From Straminergon stramineum (taxonomy: Eukaryota; Streptophyta; Bryopsida; Hypnales; Calliergonaceae), in the NCBI GenBank assembly GCA_963920665.1, contig OY987268.1, positions 9,302,501-9,366,500 on the forward strand: a stretch of 64,000 nucleotides of DNA, in the 5' to 3' direction. The notes under the pieces are model-generated. The model saw only the letters and a program-made list of their open reading frames with translations. It was not told where the DNA came from and did no database searches. Both the position numbers and the translations under genes were made by a program. Each line of letters opens with the position of its first letter. Position 1 is the first letter of the stretch. Below are positions 1 through 11,813 of this stretch, one piece after another.

Positions 1-957
1 TTTCATCCATGTTTTCCATGTTTCATTCATGGATATGGATGTGATTCACTTCATCAATGTAATGAAGATTGTCTCTGACATTGTCCAAAGTGAATGTAAT
101 AAGAAACCATGGCCAACACTTGTTTGTTTTTTTACATAAATGCTCCACCATCTAATTCAATTAGTATTGAGTTTGAATAATGTAAGAGTCCCCTCATTAA
201 TTGGGAGGAATGTTGGGTGAATGTGGTCTTATTAGTGTGAACATTTGGACAACTTTTAGGCAAAGATTAGATGAGTGTAAGTTGAAAACCATCAAAACCA
301 TCAAAATAAATAATTCAATATAGTTGGAGGGCACCTTTTTTCAAGATATTTTTGTGTATTATTAGCAATTAAAAATCATGGATCCCTTGCTCCCCCTAAA
401 AAAATAGAAATTTTGGATAAGGCATATAATTACTATGACTTTTCAAAGTAGAATCTCCTTGGACCACTAAAACTATAACATAGTTTGGTCCTAAAAATCT
501 AGAGAATCAACAATCCACCACCACCAATTAACCCTTAAAAAATGTGACCCCGATAACCAAGGTAGTGACCAAAATTACTCCAATCATTGAACTAATAAGT
601 GCATTCTTTTGTTTCTACAATGAACAATGAAGTCATCCATTAATCACTTCTCGGCCTCAATGTCCCTTAAGGATTAAGTATGGGGACAATTGAATTGCAC
701 TTTGAGTAGACACTTTCAATAGAAGAGTCTATTTGTCATGAATAGGTACATGCATGGGTTGGGATGTTTCCACCTTTGATGAAAGTTTTGAAATTCCATA
801 CTAATGCACCTTAGAAACTCACCTAATTCTCAAATTATAGGGAATAACTAAGTGTTATTGATGTGGGCCACATTAACTAAATTGAAATAGACTTATGTAG
901 TAAGTTACTTTCGTAAAAACCTTCCATTGTGCTTTCTACTTTGTACCTGAAGTATAT
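1..957. other. AT-rich intergenic, one possible TTAA-type relic
   Basis: No coding region is supported. Around 533-676 a stretch starts with TTAACCC and ends near an AAGGATTAA motif. Its body resembles 35906-36030 (shared TTAACCCT start and ACCAAGGT block), so it may be a worn member of a short repeat family. Nothing else stands out. Confidence 0.5.
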
Positions 958-1223
958 GCACCTAAAAGTGACACCTATCTACAACCATGCAAGATTTTAA
1001 GCCTACACTCTTGGATGGTTGTTAAGGTAACTCAACCTATGGCAGGCCCAACTTTGGACAAGCCTAATGTAGTCCCACTTCTTCTTGTATGGTACATTTT
1101 ACAAAACACATGTACACCACAAGAATTTTTGGGACTGCAATAGGCTTGTTTAGAGTTGTGTATGTCATAGGCTGAGTTACCTTATATTGGTGTCACAATT
1201 AGAAGAGTGTCACTTTTAGGTGC
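958..1223. repeat. inverted-repeat (MITE-like) element
   Basis: The ends are perfect inverted repeats of 17 bases (GCACCTAAAAGTGACAC at 958-974 and its complement at 1207-1223). The pairing resumes further in: TAAGGTAACTCA.CCTATG near 1024 pairs with the complement near 1172, and a block near 1065 pairs with one near 1140. Both ends abut TGCA. There is no open reading frame inside. This is the build of a non-autonomous DNA element; its superfamily is not clear. Confidence 0.7.
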
Positions 1224-2526
1224 ACCCACCTTAGTTCTGGTATATGTATTCAGGATCAATGAATATCCTTCCACCAGCTCTCTAACATCGTAAGAAGCAC
1301 GCGCATCACTGAGTCATGTGGGAACACCTCATTTTTGAGTATATTCTTGAAGTATATGTTTCTCTCCAAAGGGCCTTGACAATCATAGACTAAACTGAAT
1401 GAGCCTGGTTTCCTCTTTCCTAAGTTACTGTTAAATTTCACATGTTTCCAAACACTCCAGAGAAAAAAAAATTTAGAAAATTTTAGAAAATTTTAAAATA
1501 ATAATTTGATCTTGCAACATTCCTAAAATTGTAACTTAAGGTACACTTATCTTAGAGGCCAGATGCTGGCCAGAAACTGAATGTGCCTGCAGGATACTCT
1601 AACAATGCAATAACTAACTTACAGTACATCATGTCAGAGCAGCAATTCTTTCAATTAGGGCTAAAAGAGCAACTCCACTGCAATCTCAAAGTCAAACGTG
1701 ACCTTCATTCTAACTTATGTTCGGGGAAAACCCCGGCGGCCACTAGTTCGAAGTTAGCTGGTGGAATTCGGAAAAAAGAATCGGTTGTAATTTTAAAATG
1801 TCGACAAAAAGAACAATGAAAAAATCTATGAAATATACATTTAGAGTAAAAAATAGAGAGAGTAAGATGATTAGGTACTTGAAAAGATGGTTCAATATGA
1901 GAATTGGGGGACATTAGTTGGTAAACTAAAAAACTTCATGAAAAGTTGCCTTCATTGTCATGGAAAGGCAATTGCTTAGGGTCCCATCGTATCACCGCTA
2001 TGCTTTTTTCTTGTCTTTGTGGGTGGACACAACAATACTTTGTCCACATCATTCTCGAGGTCTTTGCAAACTCTGCCAAAGTTCAAGCAATGACTCAAAA
2101 ACCTTTCATTTGATCACTACATAGTCATTCTCTTTCATGCTGCAAGGAATCAATTGTTCTACAATCAATGTTGCCCATGTTAGAGATGGGGTGAAAAGCA
2201 AGTTTGGATATAAGGTGTTGGCAAGGGATGAAGCATGGGTGCCAATGACCCAAGGCTTGACTTTCTAAAAACCTTTTGAATTCATGTTCCATATTTAGAT
2301 GCAACAATGGAGTTGTTCTAATATTGCTAGATTCAACCAATATTTTGGTTTAGCAACAAGAAATTTAAGGATAATTTAAACTTCAAAGGATGTTGTTAGA
2401 CCGAGAAGCATTTTCAAAGTTATCCTTGAATTTTCATATAGTTCTTGAACTTAAATGATTTTAAGCTTCACAAAAAAATGTTAGCTCCAATAATTAATTT
2501 TTTTCCATTTTTTTCCATTTTTTATT
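1224..2526. other. intergenic, nothing recognised
   Basis: The stretch is AT-rich with scattered stops in all frames. The short open frames at 1583-1819 and 2125-2340 have no recognisable domain or splice context. Confidence 0.5.
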
Positions 2527-2700
2527 AATTGTAATTTTTGTGACAGTTTGAAGGTGACATCTTGAAACCTTAAAATACACCACTATTGAAACTATAGATT
2601 TTTATCTATCACTTTCTCTTGGTTTGAGATCAAGGTAAAACCACTATACCATGATGTTTATTACTATTATCTCCATTTTTACTAAAAAATTACTTTAAAA
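2527..2700 (+). repeat. dispersed repeat family R1, copy 1
   Basis: The copy opens with a TTTTTGTGACA / TTTGAAGGT / GACATCTTGAAA block, then a CTTAAAATACACCACT block, then TATTA(C/T)TATTATCTCCA. The same order occurs at 9277-9415 on this strand and at about 43115-43265 on the other strand. The copies are diverged, so the family is old. No terminal repeats or coding capacity are visible. Confidence 0.65.
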
Positions 2701-3837
2701 AGTCATCCAAATAAATTATATATATAATTTGAAGAAAAAATATCAAAATTTTGAATTTTTTTATTGTTGGTATACAAAAAAATTAGTTTTGATCTAATGA
2801 GGACATGAATTTAAGGTTAGAGACATGTACTAAGGAGGAAATGTAATTATCTAATTATATTAAACAACATAATTTTATAAAAATTTGTTGTAACTTCCTA
2901 AAAATTATATCATAGCTTATAGAGAATAACAATGAGATTAGAGAGAATTAGCTAGACTTGAAAGCCCCAACAAAAATATTCAAACCACTTTAGCAAAAAA
3001 AAAGGAAAAAAATTGTCCTTATTTTCTTTGTTTTTACACAAGACCATACAATGTTGTTCATAACATTCTTGCATAGCTTAATTTTCTCTTTTAACTATAT
3101 AAAAAAGACATTGTCCTTATGCTTAGGACTTAACCACTAAATATTCAACCACTAATCTAATTGGTAGATTGTAAGTGTATGGAAAGTGCATTTCATTTAG
3201 TTAAAATTCATTACAGATGGCTTCAAGAAAAAATAGAATACATTTATATCAATGGATAGAAAAAGAATGTTCTACATTAATCAATGATATAGATATTTTG
3301 AGGGATTTCAATTATTTTGTTTAAAATTCAAAAGTGATCAAATGTCGTATGTTCAAGTGTGAAAGAATTACATGTGAGGCAAGCACAACTGTGGTTACAA
3401 TATGGTGCTTTTGTGTAATTGATATAGAAGATGTATGACTTCGAGTACCCTTGTGATAGCAATAAAAATTTGTTTCTACAATGAGTTGGATCTAATGACA
3501 AATAACCTTGCCAACATGGATGTTTGTAGCTCTTTTTACATGTATATAAGCTAAAATATGGTTACATATTCTACTTGTATGTCGCCTTATTTGAGCATAA
3601 TAAGTTTTGGATGTAAAAAAAGACATTGGTTGAATAATCAATCCAATGGTGTATATCTTCCTATGTTTTAGTACATAATTAATATTCTAGGAGTCAAATG
3701 TTGTATTTTATATATGATTTCCTACAACCATTTGAAGGTTTAGAGTCTTATTGAATTCAAAACAATGAAAAATCATTTGTGAAATTGAAAAATATTCTAA
3801 TAATCTGGGCCCCACATCCTTTATCTAACTTTTATCC
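2701..3837. other. AT-rich intergenic, nothing recognised
   Basis: No gene, clear repeat or RNA is seen. Short A and T runs dominate. Confidence 0.5.
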
Positions 3838-4160
3838 TATTAGATCTTCACAATTACAAATGACAACTACCATATCCTACTATGAGGGTCACCACTTCAC
3901 CTCAAATATTTAACTAGAGTTGAGAAGATAAGTACCTTATTAGGTCTTCACAATTGTAAATGACAACCATTGTACCATATTGTGAGGTTCATCATTTCAC
4001 CTTAAATATGTAACTAAAGTGAAAAGACAAGTTTCAATTGACAAGTAATCTATTAGGCCTTCACAGTTGAAAATGACAACAACTATACCTTGCTATGAGG
4101 GTCGACATTTCATGTCAAATATTTAATAAAAGTTGAGAAAACAAAATTCTTTGCTAGGTG
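3838..4160 (+). repeat. three-copy tandem repeat, unit about 100-113 bp
   Basis: Units start at 3838, 3938 and 4051, each with TATTAG(A/G)(T/C)CTTCACA. Each carries AAATGACAAC, a GAGG(G/T)TC block and a (C/T)AAATAT(T/G)TAA block. The copies differ at many positions, so the array is not recent. It is non-coding in all frames. Confidence 0.75.
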
Positions 4161-4344
4161 CTTAAAACAAGAATCTGTCTTCAAATTTTGTCCTTTTTCA
4201 ATACAACTTCTTATTTTGAATAAATAAGTTTCCTAAAATTTCAACTTGTATTTTTAGAATTATTTTTTGTCAAACCTAAAAGTTAGATACTAATAGTATT
4301 GGTGTCAACTATACTCAACCTCCCTAGCAAACTCTTGTTTTCTT

Positions 4345-5390
4345 CAACTAAATGAGACTTCTAACTTTTTTTTCTTTCTATTTCAATTGTCTTTCTTTCT
4401 TTGTTGCATGAGCACATGCATAAATTAAGTTGATTTTCATTATAAAACTAACTAGACAGTCTTCAAGCAAGAGGGATAGGGCATTGAAGAGTGGCATATT
4501 AACCTTGTAAAGATGGTCTGGTCACCATGAAAATCATCCTTTTTGGTATTGTGCAAATCATTTGTTTAAAAAAATCCAAGATCACTCATTGGAGGTCAAA
4601 CTACTACTCTACAAGACCTCACCTTTTCACTAGAAGAAAATATTGTTGATTTCAACAAAATCTAGGTGATGCAAAATTTAGTTTTGTGCCAAAAAACATG
4701 GAAACTGCATTGGTTGCAACACAATTTTTAGAAAACTGCATTGCAGCCAATGCAATTTCTGCGTTTTTTGGTAGAAAATTGAATTTTGCGTCACGTGGAT
4801 TTTGTTGAAATCAACACTATTTTCTTTTAGTATTTCATCCAAAATTCTAAGGATGAACATCTACACTTTTTGTCTTACCTAGAAGGATTCTCTATCATCC
4901 ATCAAACATTTAGTGTCCATGGCATCTTCCTAAGGATAACATATTCAAACAAGGACTTTGGGAACAATGAAACTTCTAACTTTTTTCTTTTCTTTTCATT
5001 CTCTTTGTCTTTCTTTCTACATGAAATGAAATGAGCACGTGCATAAAGCCAATTTTCATTATGAAACTAACTCAACAATCTTCAAACAAAAGTGGTGGAC
5101 TACGGTATATTAACCTTGTATGGATGGTCCAGTCACCATGGAACTCATCTTTTGGGATACCAAGTAAATCATCTGCTTAAAGAAAAAAATCCCAATGACA
5201 CTTATTGGAGGTCAAATTACTCCTTTGTAAGACCTCAAGTTTTCACCCAAAATTCCAAGGATGAACATTTGCACTTTTTGTCTTACTCAAAAGGATTCTA
5301 TATCATCCATCCATCCAACACTTAGTGTCCACAACATCCTTATATTAAAGTTCACATATTCTAACAACGACTTTAGGAATAGAAAGAAGA
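4345..5390 (+). repeat. tandem segmental duplication (two copies)
   Basis: The segment 4345-4970 is repeated at about 4971-5390. Shared blocks occur in order: ACTTCTAACTTTTTT, GAGCAC(A/G)TGCATAAA, ATTAACCTTGTA(A/T)(A/G)GATGGTC, TTGGAGGTCAAA, CCAAGGATGAACAT or its variant, and TTAGTGTCCA. The first copy is about 200 bp longer because a transposon interrupts it at 4628-4832. The second copy therefore preserves the empty site. Confidence 0.8.
4628..4832. mobile_element. CACTA-like MITE with matching empty site
   Basis: The 205-bp element begins CACTAGAAGAAAATA and ends TATTTTCTTTTAGTA. Its two halves are inverted copies of each other over roughly 95 bases, so it is a near-complete palindrome. 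It is flanked by TTT on both sides (4625-4627 and 4833-4835). CACTA starts and 3-base target duplications are known traits of the CACTA (CMC) superfamily. The paralogous segment near 5237-5256 lacks the insert, which supports a real insertion. No transposase is encoded. Confidence 0.8.
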
Positions 5391-5562
5391 CCTCAATGCA
5401 CCTTTCTTTGACACACACATTGAATGGCAGCCAGGAAAGGAAAGCATATTAGCATTGATCCACCTGACTGACCCTTTTTTTTGAAGCATGTCCATGTACA
5501 AAAAACATATGCAGTTTCAAAGGACCGACCTACTGACCGACTGACGAAGATGTTAGAAACCT

Positions 5563-5582
5563 CCGTCCATCCATCCATCCAT
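5563..5582 (+). repeat. CCAT microsatellite
   Basis: A short (CCAT)n run. A longer, partly CCGT-interrupted relative lies at 6170-6214. Confidence 0.85.
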
Positions 5583-5825
5583 CTGCACACTCACTCCTTG
5601 CTCTCAATTCCCATCAATCATATCACCAGGCATACAGCCACATCAGAACACCCATTTTACATTTTCCACGAAGCCGGGGACCAAAGTTCCCATGGATCCG
5701 CGATGGCCATTGGGTCGCCTTTGGGTGCATTGGACCGAGACCAAGAGGCTCCGAGAGGTCCCAAGGGTCCGAGACCAAGACTGACCAGTCTCTGCAATGA
5801 CGACAGCTTGCTATGAGACTTAGCA

Positions 5826-6132
5826 TAAGGTAGTCTGCTCTTAAAGCGACCATTTAAGAGCTGATTGCTTTTTCGGGGAAGAAAAATTCCTTATAACAAT
5901 TTTCAGTCAATTTTAGTAGGAAGAAAAATGGAATTGGCATCTAACCCAAGTTGTTTCATATTTTTTGGACCTTTGTGGAATTAGTTACAAATTTTTGAAG
6001 TTGAAATGCAGTAGTCACTAAAAGCGACCATCTCCTGAAATGAACAGTGTTGGTTCATGAAAGAAAGCAAAATGTACCCCTGTGCCATAATCGCTTTTAG
6101 AGCATGGTCGCTTTAAGAGCAGACTACCTTAG
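5826..6132. mobile_element. MITE family M1, copy 1 (28-bp perfect TIR)
   Basis: The ends are perfect 28-base inverted repeats, beginning TAAGGTAGTCTGCTCTTAAA and closing with the complement at 6105-6132. TA stands at both extremes, consistent with a TA target duplication as in Tc1/mariner-type elements. The interior is non-coding. Relatives occur at 40510-40830 (same orientation) and 41670-41996 (inverted), sharing the AGGAAGAAAAAT, AATTGGCATCTAA and GACTTT block order. The perfect TIR makes this the youngest of the three. Confidence 0.85.
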
Positions 6133-6169
6133 TACGGGTTTTAAGTTATGCCCCAGCATTCCCTGGCAC

Positions 6170-6214
6170 CCATCCGTCCATCCATCCATCCATCCGTCCA
6201 TCTGTCCATCCGTC
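6170..6214 (+). repeat. CCAT/CCGT microsatellite
   Basis: A tetranucleotide run of CCAT with CCGT and CTGT variants, 38 bp beyond MITE copy 1. Confidence 0.85.
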
Positions 6215-6685
6215 GTTGGGTTCATGTAGGGCTTGTGTTTCCGAGAGAACTGAAGGTTCCAGTTGTAAGTGCAATCACACACCAATGCATCATGATCATC
6301 ACTAGCATGGGGAACTGACTGCCAGAAAAAATTTAAATTTAAATTTAAACTTAAAAAAAAAATTCAAAAATTAAAAGGGGGAGAAGAAGATTTGAGGAAG
6401 AAGAACTTCAATCTTCCAATGAACAAAAGCCTGGCTGCCCAGGGAGAAGAACGAGGAGTCCGTTTGGTTGAGTGATGGTACGTTGGTACATTGGAGTTCG
6501 AGGAATTAGACCACATGGTCCTATGAGGAATTGATGGTGTCATTGTCGAGCAGGAGAAAGGAACTTTGACCTGACCCAACGAAATACACATGCATTGATG
6601 ATTTTATCTGAAACCTTGGAATAAACATAATATTTGTTGATGGAGTGATATTCATTGGCCACAAGGAATCACTATCATGCACAAT

Positions 6686-6992
6686 GATATCTTATTTTGC
6701 CCATAAAAGATATCTTATTTTAGCTCATAAAGATATCTCATTTTGCTTGTGAAAGATATCTTATTTTTGCTCATAAAGATATCTCATTTTCCTTATAAAA
6801 GATATTTTATTTTAGCTCATAAAGATATCTCATTTTCCTTATAAAAGATATTTTATTTTAGCTCATAAAGATATCTCATTTTACTTATAAAAGATATCTT
6901 ATTTTTGCTCGTAAAGATATCTTCTTTTTGCTCATAAAGATATCTCATTTTGCTTATAAAAGATATCTTCTTTTTGCTTGTAAAGATATCTT
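6686..6992 (+). repeat. GATATC-rich minisatellite
   Basis: About ten half-units of roughly 29-31 bp are arranged in tandem. Each carries AAAGATAT(C/T)T followed by (C/T)ATTTT and a GC(T/C)(C/T)(A/G)T block. Alternating halves (CTCATAAAGATATCTCATTT and CTTATAAAAGATATCTTATT) give a 58-61 bp higher-order unit. A detached half-unit recurs near 7668-7700. The repeated GATATC core is itself palindromic. Confidence 0.85.
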
Positions 6993-7104
6993 AACTCCTA
7001 AAATGTTCGAGGCATCAAATTCTGGTGTCAACAAAACTTTGAAGTTAAATAAAAACCTTTTCAAATTTATTTTCTTTCATAGTTTGTATTTTAAAATTAT
7101 GAAT

Positions 7105-7330
7105 TTTGAAGTCTAGTTTTATCATCAAAGGTCTGATTTTGAAAATGAATGATTATGATTTTTCTATTCTAGATTTTGTGTAAGGGTGTCCATCGCAAAT
7201 CTTGATTTCAGCTAGTGTTGAGGGCTCTTGGAAATGAGACTCAAATACACTAGAAATTGGAGAAAAAAAAGGTTTAGAAACTCATTTAAAAAAATTGTAG
7301 AGTAGATTTTGAGAAGCCATAAAGTGATTA
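7105..7330 (+). repeat. dispersed repeat family R2, copy 1
   Basis: The stretch shares ordered blocks with 15928-16115: GAAGTCTA(G/A)TTTTA(T/C)CATCA, TTTTGAAAA, AGATTTTGTG(T/C)AAGGGTGT(C/T)CAT and GTAGATTTTGAGA. It is non-coding. Confidence 0.65.
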
Positions 7331-9276
7331 GGATTATGCATGCTTTGTCCTTTAACTTCTTATTTTTTTGGTAACCAACACTTTTAGTTTTGACATGTGG
7401 AAAGAGGATTGGAAGACTCCAAAATGCTTTCACAATTTTAACACCCTCATGATCAAACATTATAATTTTTCAATTCATAAGGAGTTTTGTTTTTTTGTTT
7501 TTTTTCCACTGTGATATCTATCACCTCTAGTTTGAATTTGTATGTTTCACAATTTCTTTTAAATGATAAAACTAATCAAAATATTGGCTTTTTGTTCAAT
7601 TCAAACTTTCAAAGTAAATTTTGATAAGCTCAAAAGAGGCCTTGGACATTTAGGGGTTAATTTATTTGTAAAGATATCTTATTTTGCCCATTAAGATATC
7701 TTTTGGGTTCATATAAGATTTCCTCCTAGGACTATGAATACTCAAATGTGATTGTTGTGTCATCTTCTTCACTATTGATTCTCTACTATTATGGTAGATC
7801 TAAATAAGAATGTATTTGATTTCTTACCAAAAAATAGTCTTTTGATTGGATCAAAAATATTATGAAGTGGGATGATATTATATTTTATAATAGGTGGAAC
7901 CTTCTTTTTGTGTTCTCTTCCAATTCCCAACTTCTAGTTTTCAAGCATTTAAATAGTATGGATTAATGAATACTTTCTTTAGCTCGAGCTATAGTTCTTT
8001 GACTTTTTTCACAATAAGTATCTAATATTTCTACTTTCTAGTGCACTGAGCATAAGTGAAATATAAAAATATTTTTCAAACTTTCAACCAAACAAATTTG
8101 TACTAGACTTCTATAGGAATTCGTGGAAAAATTTCAAACCATTTGAATACATAGATTGAGAGAATATAACATTTGAAGTTAGAAGAGAATGAATTTTATG
8201 CCATTTTCTAAAGGGTCAACATAATTTGACTCAACCTTTCGGAGAAAGAGGCAATATTCAACTTTAGAAACTTGGACCATTAGATAGGTAGTTAAGATAT
8301 TCACTTAAATGCCAATTTTCAAAAAGTCTTTCACTAAGAAGATGTCCCCCCAAGGCAACTATATGAGCAAGAATTCAATTTTTTTGGAGAACTCACTTTT
8401 TGAGAGGAATCAAAATCCTCATGTTCAATGTAAATATTTATTTTTTCTAAATCAAGTACGAAAAAGGGAAAAAAATCTCATGAATTTACAATAGAATTTG
8501 AGCTAATGATTCTAAAATTGTTTAGAAACTACCATTTTTAGTGCATAGAGTGAAAATTGGACAATTGAAAAAAAATCATTTGTATATTATTGATTTATAT
8601 TACTGTGGAAATGTGTGGAAATAATTTTATGTTATTTGGCTTTATAGATTGTGAGATATAAGTGTTCAAAGTTACTAATAGAAAATATTCACAACTTGCA
8701 TGAATGCTTGCTGAAGCTACCCCTAAACTTTCAAGCCCTATAACTTTTGATTTTGGCATCCAATTGAAAAAAATAAAAATTCATAAAGTTAATATAAGCT
8801 TACATCTTTGGAAAAAAAATTCACCTTCATCCGTTCAATAATTACTTCTTATGAACCTCTTGAGTCTTCAAAAAGCTACAAGAGTTTGTTGTCATTTAGG
8901 GGTCAAATAAAATGTTCCACCTCAAAAATTATGATTGTGAAGGTTAATACAAATCCTTGTAAAAGAAAGGAATCAATAATGAATTATAGTAGTAGAAAAT
9001 TCATAAAAAGATTGTCATGATTAGAATTTTACAACATTTAAAAAGAAAAGCAAAATTGCCATAAAACAACACATGCTAAAATCAAAGAGTAGACAAATTT
9101 GCAATTTCTTCGAGATTTCTACATCTTTAGCTTCAAAATATAAGATTTTTTACCTAACATGTAATTATGTTGATTTTTCCTTTCACATAAGAGACTACTT
9201 CTTTAGCATCTCTAAGATCATAATGTTTAAATTTGTGCAACAAATTTTTAACAATGCTTCCTATAGGTGAAGTTTT
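7331..9276. other. AT-rich intergenic with worn repeats
   Basis: No gene is supported. Around 8700-8830 a segment (CCTATAACTTTTGATTTTGG, then AAGCTTACATCTTTGG) resembles one arm of the foldback elements at 38292 and 50938. Open frames here are short and of intergenic composition. Confidence 0.5.
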
Positions 9277-9415
9277 AATTGTTATTTTTGTGACATTTGA
9301 AGGTAGCATCTGGAAAGCTTAAAATACCCCACTTTTAAACTTTAATATCTTAGTGTGTATCAAAGAATACACCAATTTCACCATGTATTTATCACTATCA
9401 TCTCCAATTTTGCTA
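9277..9415 (+). repeat. dispersed repeat family R1, copy 2
   Basis: Same block order as 2527-2700: TTTTTGTGACATTTGAAGGT, GCATCTGGAAAGCTTAAAAT and ATCACTATCATCTCCA. Confidence 0.65.
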
Positions 9416-9779
9416 AAAATTTTCATACTATATTAAAATTTTAAAGAATCAGTAAATTTTTTGAAAAGAAATTACTTTAAGAAAATCATAGAAATTTCAT
9501 TCTAATGTTTTCATTTATTTTGTAAATGAAGTTACGTTTTGGATATATATTCTTACATGAAAAAAATATCAAATTTTTGAAAGTTATGGTTTAACATAGA
9601 AAACTAATGAAGTTTGACTAAACATGAACATGGAGTGTCCTTTAACCCCTAAATGCTTCGACATCCATTTTCTAGAAGATGAACAAATTGAAATTGAAGT
9701 TTCATCCTCCTTACTCCTTGGATGAAATTTATTCTAATTTGTGTCAAAATAGTCTTGTCCTCATACATCTAATATTTCA

Positions 9780-11281
9780 GAATGACAACCCGGGAAAATG
9801 GACAGTTGGAAACTCGGTATTTGTAAGTTCATCATGAACATCAATCGCCACTGTTGTCTCTTATCATTCATGACGAAATTTTGCTACTTGAAACGCTTCG
9901 TTGCTCCTGAAGTCGGCCATACACAGGCCTGCCAGGTATTTTCTCAAACACATGAGACAGCTGACAAGATAATCATGTCCAGGATCTCACGACTGAAGTC
10001 CTCACAAACCGTTTTAAAAGGATTTTCTGCACACTTGAAGAGCAGTTAAAACTGAAGGCACCAGGAGCATATATTAGATCGTGGACACTGGCACAAACTT
10101 GAGCACTAAGATAGATACTGCTACAAGTATAAGATCTATCTCACTATTATCGCATCCAAAGGAGCCGAGACAAGGCACAAGGGGCTCAGAGTTTGGGTTA
10201 AGAGTTTTCTGACACTCAAAATCAGGCGGTAATGGAATTCTCACTTTATGATACACATGCTTCTCTCACACTCGCGAACTTACAACCTATGATTGTCACT
10301 TAGCTCCGTTATTCTGACGTTGTAAATCCCACTCTAAGGACAAAACGACACTAAGGATCTTGCAATCCTTAAACCCCTGTCCCTCAAATTTCAAACCTTA
10401 ATATAAAACTCAGCTTCGTACCACCATACTCCCTGGAGTAAGAAAAGCAGTAATAATAAGCCAAGTCAAAAGAACGTAATAATAGATGAATAAATAACTG
10501 GCTCCGATTAGAAGCAGACAAAAATTTCAAAACAGAAGTACTCAACACCATGGCCGCGCTCCCAGCCTTACCACGTTTGTTACCAATCATTAACTCCTAA
10601 ATCATCAGATAGGTTGATTTGCAATGCTCACAGAAACTATCAACACGCATTCTATAGACTTAGGATTCCGACAAATACATAGGTGCTCAATTCAACAATT
10701 GTGTGCAACCAGGCGATTAAGACCAGAACTGCACCAGATCGCAAAATCCATTAACATGCGACTGCTCAATAATTCTGTACAAAAGAACTATCTTATGTTC
10801 CCCCTGCATGTGCTCTGACATGTAAACGCGGAGAAATTTTCTACCCGCTACCGTTCCCTCGTGCATCAGATCCTGTCTGGGTAAAAACTCCTTGTCTAAT
10901 GGCTTCTATCCCAAACAAACCTACCTGTTTTTTCACTGCTAGAGACTGCCACCAAAGCAACTTACAACAGAACCAGATCACTATTTTCAGCTGTACGGGA
11001 ATTACAACCACCCTCCTGTCAGAAACCTAACAATTTCCGCCTAGTAGCATGCATCGTAGAATAGGAATTACCTACAGTCAAGTGACGGCAACAAAAGCAG
11101 TGATGGTTAAGTAGATAAGGATTAGGTGATACTCGATGTCACTACCAATATCCAAGGTGCAGCACTTGTGGCCATTCCCTCTGCAATAAAACTAAAGGTG
11201 TACAGTAATTGCACAAGCAATTCCTGGAATCTCTGGCTGATTGGGATTCTCATGATCAGTCGTCCAGAAAAGGAATTAAGC
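9780..11281 (-). other. gene-like stretch downstream of SDHAF4, no recognised CDS
   Basis: Base composition is clearly less AT-rich than the preceding 9 kb and like the transcribed SDHAF4 region, so it may be 3' UTR or a non-coding transcript. Open frames at 9798-10049 (plus) and 10384-10590 (minus) show no recognisable domain. I see no second coding gene. Confidence 0.35.
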
Positions 11282-11626
11282 CTAGAAATCGTAACAACGA
11301 CCGCCTTTCTCCCAGTCTCCATACCTGGTGGGTTCAGGGCCGTGGGGTCCGCCCACCTCTCCAGTCTCTGTATTAATGTCCAACCCGCCATCGTCCTGGT
11401 CATCCTTCTCGTCTGATGGACGAGAATCTTCGCGACCTTCCATAGTGACCCAGTGACCTTCCTCGCTCTGTTGTTTTCCGTCCACATCATTTGAGGGTTC
11501 TGTTGAGACAGACACTTGCGAGTTGCGTAGCCATGGTGCCCTGGATATGGGAGCGACAACGACAGCACTCTTAGATGTCAATGCGCGAGTGAGGGACAAC
11601 GCGGTTAACGTCCTTCGCAGTGCCAT
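11282..11626 (-). CDS. SDHAF4: succinate dehydrogenase assembly factor 4, mitochondrial (SDHAF4/Sdh8-like)
   Basis: This 114-residue protein is read from a single exon. The C-terminal 30 residues carry the family signature: a [17 protein letters not shown] core closing in GGRC.DF (DUF1674/SDHAF4). The first 30 residues are basic, hydroxylated and nearly free of acids ([16 protein letters not shown]), as expected of a mitochondrial import sequence. A variable acidic linker joins the two. In known systems the factor binds the flavinylated SDHA subunit in the matrix before complex II assembly. The ATG at 11626 is the first one after a strong acceptor (TTGCCCTTCTGCAG, 11653-11666), so a 5' UTR intron is likely. 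The length is usual for plant homologues and no defect is seen. Confidence 0.93.
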   Translation of the reverse strand: MALRRTLTALSLTRALTSKSAVVVAPISRAPWLRNSQVSVSTEPSNDVDGKQQSEEGHWVTMEGREDSRPSDEKDDQDDGGLDINTETGEVGGPHGPEPTRYGDWEKGGRCYDF

Positions 11627-11813
11627 GGCTGAGGAAATCTAGATGTGTGCACCTGCAGAAGGGCAACTGAAAGGCTCAATTCATAACGAGACAAGCAGAC
11701 TGTAAGAGATAATTAACCTACTCTTACAGCAAAAATGATAAGTACACTCCACCTGATGTGATTTCTGAACTCAAAATGTTTCAATAAGCACAAACCTCCT
11801 GGCCTACATAAGG

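Noticed and set aside
2600..2660. GGTATAGTGGTTTTACC on the minus strand, resembling a tRNA A box
   Set aside because: It lies inside repeat family R1, and the corresponding place in the other R1 copies does not keep the tRNA-like motif.
11122..11568. 148-codon minus-strand frame overlapping SDHAF4
   Set aside because: It is an out-of-frame shadow of SDHAF4 and its 3' flank. The SDHAF4 frame carries the recognisable signature.
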